A DNA stretch of 23,140 bases from Welwitschia mirabilis (Eukaryota > Gnetophyta > Gnetopsida > Welwitschiales): NCBI GenBank assembly GCA_051453625.1, contig JBOZIK010000001.1, positions 242,632,570 through 242,655,709 on the forward strand, written 5' to 3'. The notes below the pieces were generated by a model that saw nothing but the letters and a program-made list of their open reading frames with translations, had not been told where the DNA came from and did no database searches. The position numbers were made by a program, and so were the translations under genes. Positions 9,327-19,776 of the stretch are shown one piece after another (positions within the stretch are counted from its first letter, which is position 1; each line of letters opens with the position of its first letter).

Positions 9327-11479
9327 GAACCCACTTGAGTTTACCTTTTAACAAAAGTAGGTACACATGACCTACCATTCATAAACAGTTTGATGATAAA
9401 AGTAGTAAAGAAAATAGTCATAACAAATGTACTACTTACATTCTCTTCCTTATTCATCCACTTCCTAAGCTTCAATGGGGGCATTAAAGATATCTTGATT
9501 TCTTTGATGAGGTCATTAAAAAAAAGGGATGTAGATAAAAAATGAAAGATAAAGAAAAGAATAAATGTAAGGGAAAGTGATCTTTCACTAATTTAATAAT
9601 CTTTTAATAAAGGGCCTCGATGATGGAAAGAGCAGTTTGTCCTACCTTCAATATAGTTTGACAAACTAGTAGCCCATGTCATTAGATATGATACTTTCTA
9701 GTTAGTCACCATCCTAATTAACATAGTTAATGAGGTTATTAGGAATTAAAATAAAATGAATAAGCCAAATTAAGTTTTTTTCTAATCTCTATTGTTGATT
9801 TTCATTAATAATTAATATTTTTTTAGTTAAAAGTTTAGATTTAATAGTAATATTATAGGAAACTATAATTACATTTCATTGTTAACATAATTAATTAGAA
9901 ACTATTACTAGATTCCAATAAAATCTAATTAATTAAAAAATGTTTAATTGGAACTTAGAATAGTATTTAGTAACTTCACAGAATAATAAGTTAAAAAATT
10001 TGAAAATCTCTAATTATGGTTTTTAAAAAATATTTCTTAAATGAGAGGAGAAATTGTTTGAATCAATTTACATGCTTTTACTATCAATAAATAATAAAAG
10101 TAATTTATTTCTATAATTGTTTCTTATATTTCTAAAGTTGTTCTACTATTATTTGTATGAATTCTAGTGTAAGTTCACTTGTTTATGCTATGGTTGTTCT
10201 CAAGTTTTTACTTGCTATCTTCCAAGCCAGGAAAAATACATTATGATTAAGAAGCTTAATTTTTTCCTCCTACATTATTGTTGTTATATTTTACCAAGTT
10301 ACAAGAAAGACTAGAGTAGTTGTGGTGGTTTAACTTTTGAAGGTACTTATAACAAGTCTTATTTAGAAGTTTTTATCCTACTACTAGTATTTACCCAATT
10401 TAGATATAAAACTTTTATTTTATTTTAGATAGAAAATAAAGAAGTTATAATAACCTAACCTATTCTTTATGTTGTAATAGAGGGTCTCGAGCATGAGGAA
10501 ATTATTTTATCTAAAGATGAAGTAGGAATCATTTAAACCTGATCCCCTTAATTAGAGAAAAATTTGAAATGATTGGATGGGAAGGAAGGAAGGTTAAATA
10601 CTATCCCAAACTATGTCAATAGGATTTCTTTATTTTAGATTAATTTTCTATAGCTTTTGTCATTTTTTGATAGATGCTCTAGCCTAAAGGTAATGGGACT
10701 AAAAGTATTGAAATGTTTGTTAGATATAAGTAGTATTACAAATATTAATATTATAGAAATTATTTTTAATAGAATTTTAATGGAAATTAATGATAGCACA
10801 GACACCAAAAACATACCAAATATATCTCTTCCTTATTATTGTGTCACATCTAGGTTTTCTATAAGATTAAAAAACCTTTCTAATTAATTACATAAATAAT
10901 TAAATATTAAAAATATTATAATAATAATTTAGTTTAGTTGCAAATTATTTAAAAATATATAAAATAATAATAGTAACAATAAAACTAAGTATTTACATAT
11001 TTACTTATTTTAGAAATTTATTGAAAGATTAACTTAAAATTATTACTTTTAGTAAATTTATTTAGAGATTGAGTTAATTATGGAATTTACTACTTCTTGT
11101 GCATGCATTTTTATTCTTGAAATTTGGAACTGGAATACTTAGCTTACTTTTGGAAGTTAACTATAGTTTGGTGTAGAGTTATTTTACTTGTATCTTAATC
11201 ATGAAATAGCAATTATATGTGATTTGAAATATTTAGTCATGTTATGTACTTCATGTAGTTAAATTCATCTAGTACTACTATCATATTATAGTTTACACCT
11301 GGTGCCCAAGCTTGAAAAGGATGTGTTATGAAAATATAATATTACTTGTAGAAACTTAAATCTTACTATTAGTCTTTTGTTAAAAATACTTGAGTCCCTT
11401 AGTTACTAGAGTAATAGATGAAAATGTTATGATTGTGAAAAGTCAGAGCTTAGATATGACTAACAATAGTTGAGGATTT
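9327..11479. other. long AT-rich intergenic stretch, nothing recognised
   Basis: About 2.1 kb contains no supportable gene. A 76-codon + frame at 10657-10887 is AT-driven and matches no family known to me. Oligo-A/T runs are frequent and no clear LTR edge, PBS or terminal inverted repeat was seen. Confidence 0.5.
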
Positions 11480-11632
11480 AGCTTAAAGTAGGGACGGTCC
11501 CAACTTATTCTTGTAATACTTGCATAATTTTAGTATTTCTTATATTATCTTGCATGTCTAAAAATGTTTGTTATTAATGTTTACATAATCTTGAATCTTT
11601 TTATTAGTATCTTGTGAGAATCATCTAGGAGC

Positions 11633-11886
11633 CTATGGAACTTATGCTTATTATATGTCATTATGTTATAGTTGTGAGAATCTTATACAAACTATGGATC
11701 TTCACTTATNNNNNNNNNNNNNNNNNNNNNNNNNNNNNNNNNNNNNNNNNNNNNNNNNNNNNNNNNNNNNNNNNNNNNNNNNNNNNNNNNNNNNNNNNNN
11801 NNNNNNNNNCTATGGAACTTATGCTTATTATATGTCATTATGTTATAGTTGTGAGAATCTTATACAAACTATGGATCTTCACTTAT
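11633..11886. other. 100-N gap flanked by an exact 77-nt contig-end duplication
   Basis: Positions 11633-11709 and 11810-11886 are identical for 77 nt and abut the gap (11710-11809) on both sides. This is what two de Bruijn-graph contigs sharing one k-mer look like when scaffolded with a placeholder. The frames at 11635-11928 that span the gap are artefacts. Confidence 0.92.
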
Positions 11887-12032
11887 CTTATCTTGTCATT
11901 GACATTCTTGATTGAGTCTTGTGGTTAGTTCTTTTGTGAACCATCTTGTAAATATCTTGTGTTGATCATTTACCTATGTTATGTTAAACTATAAGAATTA
12001 AAAATAACTAGGGTAATTAGTTATTTGAACCT

Positions 12033-12051
12033 TAGAGAGTGATACTCTCTA
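12033..12051 (+). other. 8-bp stem hairpin in the leader repeat (copy A)
   Basis: TAGAGAGT (12033-12040) and ACTCTCTA (12044-12051) are perfect complements with loop GAT. The equivalent site in copy B (18569-18591) has a different sequence but also folds, with a 9-bp stem. This suggests the structure rather than the sequence is kept. Confidence 0.65.
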
Positions 12052-12370
12052 TTGTAAGTTCTGAGGCTACTAGATCAAACTTCCAAAATAAAAATGGAAA
12101 AATGTACCCTAACATTACCATTTTACCCCTTATATTTATGTGCAAGTGGATTACTAGAAATTGTTGTAAGATAATAGTAAATGAAGAAAATGCTAAATTG
12201 ATATAGAGGTCTTGATCATGCCTTAGATGTTTTAGTTTTTCTTCACCTTAAATCCTTGAAATCTTATTCCTACTTATTCCATGCTTTAGGCCATAATAGA
12301 AATTGTGATGGATATAGTTATCACACCATATATGTATGTGTAGACCCCACTATAAAGGAGGATATTAAAA

Positions 12371-12716
12371 AGAACTAGTGTTTGTAATGAGATCTTAGTA
12401 TCATCTACATGTTTTTATTTATTTTGTTACATGGATATATTACAACAGTCATAACTAAAGGTTCTTGGATGTTCTAGTAATTTCTGATATTTGTTGACAT
12501 GATGTTAGTTATCATACTCAAGTTTGTCTTGACAATAAGAAGTATTTTTAGATATATATGTAATGTATTTACCTACCTTTTTGTTGGAAGAATTATGAAT
12601 GTTTGGTTATCTTTTGTTCCTTGCTAAAAGTTACTTTGGAAAATTATATGTCATATTAATATTGAAATTATGTGAAAATAATGTATTTGACACACTACTA
12701 CTCAATTATAAAATTC

Positions 12717-12750
<34 letters not shown>

Positions 12751-12870
12751 TATTTTCTTAGGGAAGTATAGATATGTATATTATACATAATTAAATGTTC
12801 TTTTGTGGTAAGATATCAGAACATACAAAATGGTTGTCTTTCAAAAGAGTTACCAAGTATTAACATAAGA
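12371..12870. other. unassigned DNA with an (AAT)n microsatellite
   Basis: A pure AAT/ATA trinucleotide run of 34 bp occupies 12717-12750. The remainder is AT-rich with no recognisable gene or element edge. Confidence 0.7.
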
Positions 12871-12986
12871 TTACTGGTTAAGATGAGTGATTAATAGTTG
12901 GAAAGTTACAAGTTTGAATCCACCTCATATTTTATCATCAAATCAAAAGAAAGACATTTTGTGTGTGTGTGTGTATTTTTTTTTTT
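12871..12986 (+). mobile_element. SINE-like tRNA-derived head (weak)
   Basis: TTACTGGTTAAGATGAGTG (12871-12889) resembles a degenerate Pol III A box. AGTTTGAATCCACC (about 12911-12924) matches the B box consensus GGTTCRANYCC with few changes, at a spacing normal for tRNA-derived SINEs. About 35 bp after the B box a (GT)7 run (12961-12974) and T11 tract follow. No tRNA cloverleaf is evident. Ends and family are unknown. Confidence 0.4.
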
Positions 12987-13621
12987 ACTGCATGTATTAG
13001 AGATCTAGGTTTAGGTGAAGAAACTCAATGTAAAACTATTATATAACTAAAAAATTAATACCAATTCATTTAAAATGTTACTTTTTTGGAATCAAATGAA
13101 TTGAGCACTTCTCGGTTTACCTTCATATTTATCAAATTTATGAAATCATTCTCAACTACCTTGTTCCTCTACAAAATTCTTTATGTTTATGCCTATTAAA
13201 GAGGTAGACTCAGTGAGGTGTTGAGTTCCCTCTTCAGGTCATTGCTCTTGTTTACATTAGAAGATTGAACACCCTCATCTCATTGTCCTATGCATCACAC
13301 CCTCTATTAATAAGTGCTATCAATTTTATTAATCAACTTATAATCAAACACCAAAAGAAACCCTCAAACATATTCTTTAAAAATTGAAATAGGGTCAAAT
13401 CAAGATATGTTTGGTGCCATGCCCTTTAATCCATGCTCCCTTGTTCTTAATTGGAAATTGGATCCTAAATGTCTCATCCCATGAACTAGATAGTAGATGA
13501 GACGATTTCATAAAGTATTGCATGAATAACACACAATAGAATAAAAAGTATAGAGTGAACAAGGGTTTAAGGCCTATGTAAAGACGTGAATAGGAATCCT
13601 TCAGGCCCTACTTTAGAATTC
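12987..13621. other. unassigned DNA left of the duplicated block
   Basis: Somewhat less AT-rich than the neighbours, with C/T-rich passages around 13230-13310. No frame, motif or terminal repeat was recognised on either strand. Confidence 0.5.
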
Positions 13622-14046
13622 TGTTAATTTCTTGATATCAATATGCCTTTTTGTTTTATTCTAGTGATATCCCTTCTACATTTTATAAGAATTATTATTG
13701 CATAGCACTCTTGGCTATGAAGAGGATTTAAATGATAATATAAGTGCAAGATTTAGAAAACTAAACAAGTAATTGTAATAAGCTTAAATTAACCTATAAT
13801 ACAGAAGTCAGTAAGACCATTACATTCTTTTTTTCCCTCATTCACCCATTTATAGAAGCCTTTGGTCCTTCCCTTCTAAAAATGTAGTTAAAGGCAATGT
13901 TCAAAATAAATACTTCAATCACGTATTTCCCCCTTCTCCTATACATAATACCATCTTAGATGTCATTTAAATCGAAGATTGAGAGTTTCCTTTCAAAAAG
14001 GAGCAAATGGAACCATGGTGGTCCACCCTGAATCTATTGAGGATCA
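13622..14046. repeat. near-duplicate block, copy 1 (5' part)
   Basis: Aligns with 14148-14567 over its full length with differences of several percent by eye. Its last 77 nt (13970-14046) are identical to the first 77 nt after the gap at 15277-15376. The sequence has many stops and I recognise no element in it. Confidence 0.85.
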
Positions 14047-14146
14047 NNNNNNNNNNNNNNNNNNNNNNNNNNNNNNNNNNNNNNNNNNNNNNNNNNNNNN
14101 NNNNNNNNNNNNNNNNNNNNNNNNNNNNNNNNNNNNNNNNNNNNNN
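14047..14146. other. assembly gap, 100 N
   Basis: Placeholder-sized gap between copy 1 and copy 2 of the near-duplicate block. Confidence 0.95.
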
Positions 14147-15276
14147 CGTTAATTTCTTGACATCAATATACCTTTTTGTTTTATTCCAGTGATATCCCTT
14201 CTACATTTTATATGAATTACTGTTTTCTAACACTCTTAACTATGAAGAGGATTTAAATGATAATATAAGTGCAAGATTTAGAAAACTAAACAAGTAAGTG
14301 TAATAAGCTTGAATTAACCTGTACTACATAAGTTAGTAAGACCATTACATTCTTTTTTCCCTCATTCACCCATTNNNNNNNNNNNNNNNNNNNNNNNNNN
14401 NNNNNNNNNNNNNNNNNNNNNNNNNNNNNNNNNNNNNNATCATGTATTTCCCCCTTCTCCTATACATAATACCATCTTAGATGTCATTTAAATCGAAGAT
14501 TGAGAGTTTCCTTTTAAAAAGGAGAAAATGGAACCATTGTGATCCACCCTGAATCTATTGAGGATCACCTTCTCTAAATGCCCAAAGCATCCTTTAAAGA
14601 CATATAGAGATATAAATTCCCTTTTTAGGGCCTTGAGCAAGGGCAAGTATCACATAATAATCAAGTTGGTTATCAAGAAAATGAATGAGTCATAGGTACT
14701 TGATTTGAATCTATAGTATAACCTCTTTTTACTACATAAACATTTATTCTTAACCTATACTTCTCTTTAAATTTATTAAGCTTTCCAAGGTAATTAAATC
14801 ACCAATATGATTTATTTGAGGGAGACTCATGTTCATCCATAGCACTATACATTAATGATTAATAAATTCAAATCTTATTTTTACACTAAATTAATGAATT
14901 AAGGAGAATCCTAGTATAAACTATACATAGAAAACTATTTGTGAATTATGTTTTTCTTAGCTAGTAAAATTTAAATTATTTATTGATTTTGTGTATACTT
15001 AAGAAGATACGTAAACTCTAGTTGATGTAATGGATTAGCCAGACTAATACCTCAGTATAAGTAAATTGACTATGATATCCATTTATATATATTCTCTCTT
15101 TTGTCTTATATAATCCATAAACCTATAAAATATCGGATTTCCTACATTGTCATAAAAGTCATATCTATGATAATGACATCGCTTTTGGACAATCTCATTA
15201 TACTATTGAGGGTAAAGAAATAGACATTATACATTACCTCGTACAAGAGATTTATAAGACTTAATAGAATCATAGA
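14147..15276. repeat. near-duplicate block, copy 2 (likely alternative haplotype)
   Basis: Colinear with 13622-14046 followed by 15454-16158: 14148-14567 matches the first part (420 including 64 N against 424) and 14568-15276 the second (709 against 705). It contains a 64-N gap at 14375-14438, where copy 1 has 67 bases. The two flanking copies join through a shared 77-mer that skips this contig, so it reads as an allele placed in series. A true tandem copy remains possible. Confidence 0.85.
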
Positions 15277-15376
15277 NNNNNNNNNNNNNNNNNNNNNNNN
15301 NNNNNNNNNNNNNNNNNNNNNNNNNNNNNNNNNNNNNNNNNNNNNNNNNNNNNNNNNNNNNNNNNNNNNNNNNNNN
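15277..15376. other. assembly gap, 100 N
   Basis: Placeholder-sized gap between copy 2 and the 3' part of copy 1. The contig to its right starts with the 77-mer that ends the contig at 14046. Confidence 0.95.
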
Positions 15377-16158
15377 AATCGAAGATTGAGAGTTTCCTTT
15401 CAAAAAGGAGCAAATGGAACCATGGTGGTCCACCCTGAATCTATTGAGGATCATCTTCCCCAAATGCCCAAAGCATCCTTTAAAAGACATATAGAGATAT
15501 AAATTCCATTTTGAGGGCCTTGAGCAAGGGCAAGTATCACATAACAATTGAGTTGGTTATCAAGAAAATGAATGAGTCATAGGTACTTGGTTTGAATCTA
15601 TAGTATAATCACTTTTTACTACACAAACATTTATTCTTAACCTATACTTTTCTTTAAATTTATTAAGCTTTCCAAGGTAAGTAAATCACCAATATGATTT
15701 ACTTGATGGAGACTCATGTTCATCCCTAGCACTATAATGATTAATAAATTCAAAGCTTATTTTTACACTAAATTAATGAATTAAGGAGAATCCTAGTATA
15801 AACTCTACATAGAAAACTATTTGTGCATTATGTTTTTCTTAGCTAGTAATATTTAAATTATTAATTGATTTTGCTTATACTTAAGAAGATATGTAAACTC
15901 TAGTTGGTGTAATGAATTAGTCAGACTAAGACCTAAGTATAAGTAAATTGACTATGATATCCATTTATATATATTCTCTCTTTTGTCTTACATAATCCAC
16001 AAACCTATAAAATATCAGATTTTCTACATCGCCATAAAAGTCATATCTATGATAATGACATTGCTTTTGGACAATCTCATTATACTATTAAGGATAAAGA
16101 AATAGACATTACACATTACCTCTTACAAGAGATTTATAAGACTTAATAGAATCATAGA
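15377..16158. repeat. near-duplicate block, copy 1 (3' part)
   Basis: Begins with the 77 nt that end at 14046, then aligns with 14568-15276 to CATAGA at 16153-16158, where copy 2 stops. The minus-strand open frame 15227-15547 crosses Ns and has no recognised domain. Confidence 0.85.
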
Positions 16159-17966
16159 CTTAGAATTAATAAATTATATTGATAATAAAAATATAAAATA
16201 ACTTTTTAGCATACATGAACTAAATTTGTTCTCATAAAGTTAGGTTGAGTTAGAAAAATGGATGAATTTAACTATACCCATTATTTTAGAACCACCTCCC
16301 ATCATGTAGACTATACCATCTATCAACACTAAAATAGAAAAATATTTTGATATAATTACTATGATACAACACAACTTAGAAACAGTGAGGTTCAAGCATA
16401 GGTCAAATTCATGAGTATGCTTTTTTTTTACTTTAGAAGATTTGGCATAAGTGATGAAGAAGCATTTACAAATAGGTTTTAGGAATGATCTATCTCAATT
16501 TTTGAAAAAAAAGTCATATAAAAACAAATTAGAAATCCCAATGCTACTCATTCCTTTAATAGGAAAGTAAAACTTGATACACTAAATTATAGAAAGAGAG
16601 GATAGGATTTTAACCTTAAAAGATAAATATTCCTTGTTAAAATAGAAAACAAAATGAAATAGAAAATTAAAATAAAATTAACAAGAATGAAGGAAGTTAT
16701 TTAAATCACTTAGGATAGGTTAATGTTCCCTTAGACATTGATCTAAGGGATAGAACATTATTTTCAATTTTTAAATCTTTATTTTATAATTTTTAATCAT
16801 AGTTGCAATTGATTAACAATATGACAAGATAACAATAAGATTAATAATTTATTTGTATAGCATTTTTAATAATGGCTAAATCAGTGAAGTATGATTTATA
16901 AATAAGATGGACTATGATTATAGAATTTATGCAAACCTAAGGAAAGAGAAAATAATAATACTTATTTTAGAAATGTATTAGTTCTAATAATCAAAGAAAT
17001 ATACTTAATTCTCAAGGAAAAATTAAAGCTAATGGAAGAGAAGGAATTTTCTATTAAAATGTCATTAGTCACTATTCTTAATAAATGTAAAATTTAGTAG
17101 CTACTTAACATAGAAGAAGCACTTCTATACTTTTCTCATCCCAATTGATTAGAAATTAAAAAAATGAAATAGAAAAGCTATAAAAAAGTACAAAATTAAA
17201 AATATTTTTATTTAAGGGTTATTGTTTTGATAGGGATTACTTGCATATGGACAAAGTGGGAATCAATCATCCTATAGCTTTAATTATATTATTTAATAAC
17301 AATAATTTAATTTTTTAATATATTTAATTGGAATAAAAAATTTTCAAAACCTTATTTATTAGAAAATAAATTTATTTCAGATAGAAGGAAAGCCACATGG
17401 CCTTTAGCTAATTTTTCTAAACAAGTTTAAGCTATATCAGCTTTCACTAAATAATATCTTAGAGAACATAACATCACCTTTAGAATGTTTGAATAATTAA
17501 AAGAGAAACATGCTACAAGCTAAAGGGTTGTAGTAATTTAGATAGCATTTTTAAAATATATAGAATTATAAAATAATAAAGAAATAAATGCAAATTTTAA
17601 AAACATTCTAACTGGTAGATAAAAGGAGGAAGTTTGTCATGTCTAAATCTTCAAGGTTTAAAAACTTTTTATATTATTCTTAATGTTCTAAGCTAGATTT
17701 ATTATTGTATGTATTTATTTTAAATTTTTCTAAAGGTGCAATTTTCATTGAGAAAACTTTATGTAATAATTATTCCCATTTTTTAATATTGCCTTATTGA
17801 AAATTTTAGTAATTTAATTTTCATAGATAAATCATTTTATTTATGGAAAATAGTTTTTATGTGGTTATAGAAATTACTAGTTATGAGAATTATTTTAATT
17901 TACATGTGTAGTGTTGTTATTATTATTATAATATTGAAATGCTCAATGGCTTTGTAATGGTTACAG
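16159..17966. other. AT-rich DNA, possibly LTR U3 upstream of the 18.1-kb promoter
   Basis: No gene or recognised protein fragment. One hairpin stands out: AATGTTCCCTTAG at 16722-16734 pairs with 16743-16759, giving a 13-bp stem with a 3-nt bulge and an 8-nt loop. The right part probably belongs to the element whose promoter follows, but no left LTR edge was found. Confidence 0.45.
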
Positions 17967-18135
17967 AATTTCTATCACTTCCACACCTTCCATCACTTTT
18001 AACACTCCACTTCCACCCTCTTCACCACTTCAACCATATTACTTCCTCCATCTCTACCACTCCCTTATGTTGTCTTTTCATTATCATATACTTTCTACTA
18101 TAAATATAACCCTTCTCTTCTCATATTTCCATCTT
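17967..18135 (+). promoter_or_regulatory. G-free C/T-rich tract leading to a TATA box (LTR-type promoter)
   Basis: Positions 17967-18068 (102 bp) contain no G, and 17967-18135 contain only two (18069, 18072). The tract has recurring CCACTT, CTTCCA and CACC motifs. It ends at TATAAATA (18099-18106) followed by CCCTTCTCTTC. A pyrimidine-rich upstream region, a TATA box and then a leader with AAGCTT repeats are typical of the U3/R junction of plant LTR retrotransposons. The leader family downstream (18300-18890) fits this reading. Activity is not shown. Confidence 0.6.
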
Positions 18136-18890
18136 GAAAAAAGTTTAGACTATTGATTCTTATCATCTTAATCTTGAAGCTTGGATAAAGCCTTGGAATC
18201 TTGAAGCTTAAAACCTTCAGAGTCTTTGAATCTTCGTATTTGTTTGGGTATGGTTTATGGTATTCACTCCATTTTTATATGGTTCTTGGATTTATAACCC
18301 TTATCTCTTGCATTTGAGATAGTCTATTTTTTGAAGTGATTTAATTATTATTTCCTTATATGATTATTCTTAAATATCATTTAGAATTATTATTTTATTC
18401 ATACTTCATACACCTTATATTTGTGCCTCTCTTGTCTATATCATAACCTTTCTCATCTAGCCCAAGTCTTATGATGAATTCTTGATTTAACTTGTTTTGG
18501 TTATCAATCTTGACAAATGATATTTAAATAAGAATCTAGAATTAAGCAAGGTAACCAGTTGTTCAGACTTTAGAAAGAGATGCTTTCTGAAGGAAGGCCC
18601 AAGGCGATGAGACTAAACTTCCAAGATGAATAGGAAAAATGTAACCACTTTACCCTTTGTCCCTTCTAGATTGTGTGAAACTGGTTTACCAAAATTTATT
18701 CAGAGTAACAATAAAACAAGATTAATTAAAAAAGGAGCCTTAATCTTTCTAGTTATTCTTGAAATCCCTTTTCATTTGAGAATCCTTATCATCCCATACC
18801 TTGTCATGAACCATACTGGGAACTGTAAAGGTTATAGTTCTCATGACATGTTTGTGTGTGTAGGACTTACTTGGAGGAAGGCTTTGAAAC
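18130..18890 (+). mobile_element. retrotransposon LTR R/U5-leader, copy B
   Basis: This follows the TATA box at 18099. It starts with AATCTTGAAGCTT (18170-18182) and a related GAATCTTGAAGCTT about 25 bp later. From about 18545 it aligns with copy A at 12010-12350 through GGTAACCAGTT, a hairpin, ACTTCCAA and GGAAAAATGTAACC, ending near GTGTAGGACTTACTTGGAGG. The 96-codon frame at 18626-18916 lies over aligned non-coding repeat and copy A is not open there, so it is not called a gene. Confidence 0.6.
18569..18591 (+). other. 9-bp stem hairpin in the leader repeat (copy B)
   Basis: TTTAGAAAG (18569-18577) pairs with CTTTCTGAA (18583-18591), including one G-U pair, over loop AGATG. It sits at the same aligned place as the copy A hairpin (12033-12051), although most stem bases differ. 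Confidence 0.6.
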
Positions 18891-18916
18891 AAGAAAGTAC
18901 ATGCAATTTGGTTTGA

Positions 18917-19400
18917 AAGTGATTTTCTTTCATACATTCAATTGAAGAACCATTGATCTCTTAATAAGTTGTATTATTTTTATGATCATGAATAATGTAT
19001 CAAGATTTATTTAAGGAAGTAATGTCAATGTTTTTAGATTGTATTTGCCTTCTTTATTTGAGGAATATATATATTTTTAATTATGAAATAATCATAGATA
19101 GTTCATTCTTAAGAAATTTTCATTTAATACTATCATTATTGGTTTTAAATTTAATTTTCGAAAGATAGTATGTTTCATTCAATATGTAATAGCTAAGGTT
19201 CAAGTATCTTCCTAAATAAATTGCCTATTTACCTATCAAGCATAGAAAAACTAAAATGAGAAACCTATGTTATTAATTAGCATTCTAGATTGTGGATAAT
19301 TTAGTAATGACCATTTTAGCATAATATTTTTAATTAGCTAAGAAATATATTTATTCATAGATAAATCTCGAAATAGGAAAGGAATATTTAAATAAAATAA
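18917..19400. other. AT-rich DNA, nothing recognised
   Basis: Continues from the leader segment without a recognisable PBS, Gag fragment, terminal repeat or RNA gene. Confidence 0.5.
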
Positions 19401-19412
19401 TCGTCATTGCAA

Positions 19413-19480
19413 AAAATTGAACATATGATCTTTTGCACCCCACTCTTCATGAAAGATATTAATTTAATAGCCAACAAGGT
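19413..19480 (-). mobile_element. SINE-like tRNA-derived head on the minus strand (weak)
   Basis: On the minus strand TTGTTGGCTATTAAAT (A-box-like, about 19464-19478) is followed about 45 nt later by ATGTTCAATTTTT (B-box-like, about 19413-19424). Spacing suits a tRNA-derived SINE, but both boxes are degenerate. Confidence 0.35.
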
Positions 19481-19620
19481 GTACAACAAGATCTAAAATA
19501 GATGGTTGAATGTTCCCATATAACTAGCTTTATATAGGAAGATATTATAAGTATAATTACTTAGGAGAAAGGGGGACCCAAATATGAAGTGGATGACATA
19601 ATTAACTAAATAAAAAATGC

Positions 19621-19681
19621 ATGAAATTGAACCATAGTCTCTCCCTCAATGCCCTTGACTTATAACTGTTATGCCATCCAA
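19621..19681 (-). mobile_element. SINE-like tRNA-derived head on the minus strand
   Basis: The minus strand reads TTGGATGGCATAACAG (A box, near 19667-19682), then ATGGTTCAATTTCAT (B box, 19621-19635). GGTTCAATTTC differs from the B-box consensus GGTTCRANYCC at two positions. It is the best B box of the set. No full tRNA fold is evident, so it is called a SINE head rather than a tRNA gene. Confidence 0.5.
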
Positions 19682-19776
19682 GGAAACATGATGTTAAAAA
19701 AATAATTAGAGAATATAGAACATCGTCTATGGGATTGAAATATTAAAGAAAATCTAACACATTTTCTCCTGTTAAA

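Larger units (their letters stand above)
11480..12370 (+). mobile_element. retrotransposon LTR/leader segment, copy A of a family also at 18.3-18.9 kb
   Basis: From about 12010 to 12350 this region aligns colinearly with 18545-18870. Shared blocks are GGTAA(C/T)(C/T)AGTT, a hairpin, ACTTCCAA, GGAAAAATGTA, a C/T-rich TTACC block, CTTGAAATC, and a GTGTAG block followed by GGAGGA at the right end. The two are diverged but clearly related, with no frame conserved. This suits a non-coding LTR U5/leader region of an LTR retrotransposon. Similarity left of 12000 is weaker. The element's ends and its lineage cannot be fixed from this window. The 77-nt contig-end duplication lies within it. Confidence 0.6.

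Noticed and set aside
10657-10887. 76-codon + strand frame
   Set aside because: AT-driven composition, no start context or domain, and surrounding DNA shows no gene structure.
11635-11928. 97-codon frame with an internal repeat
   Set aside because: The repeat is the 77-nt contig-end duplication and the frame is bridged by placeholder Ns.
15227-15547. 106-codon minus-strand frame
   Set aside because: It crosses a 100-N gap between contigs that are probably not adjacent; no domain recognised.
16380-16520. Weak resemblance to a gypsy Gag stretch (TTTAGAAGATTTGGC region)
   Set aside because: No conserved motif could be confirmed and stops are frequent; it would be guesswork.
18626-18916. 96-codon + strand open frame
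   Set aside because: It overlies a repeat segment that aligns with 12080-12370, where the frame is not kept, and no domain is recognisable.
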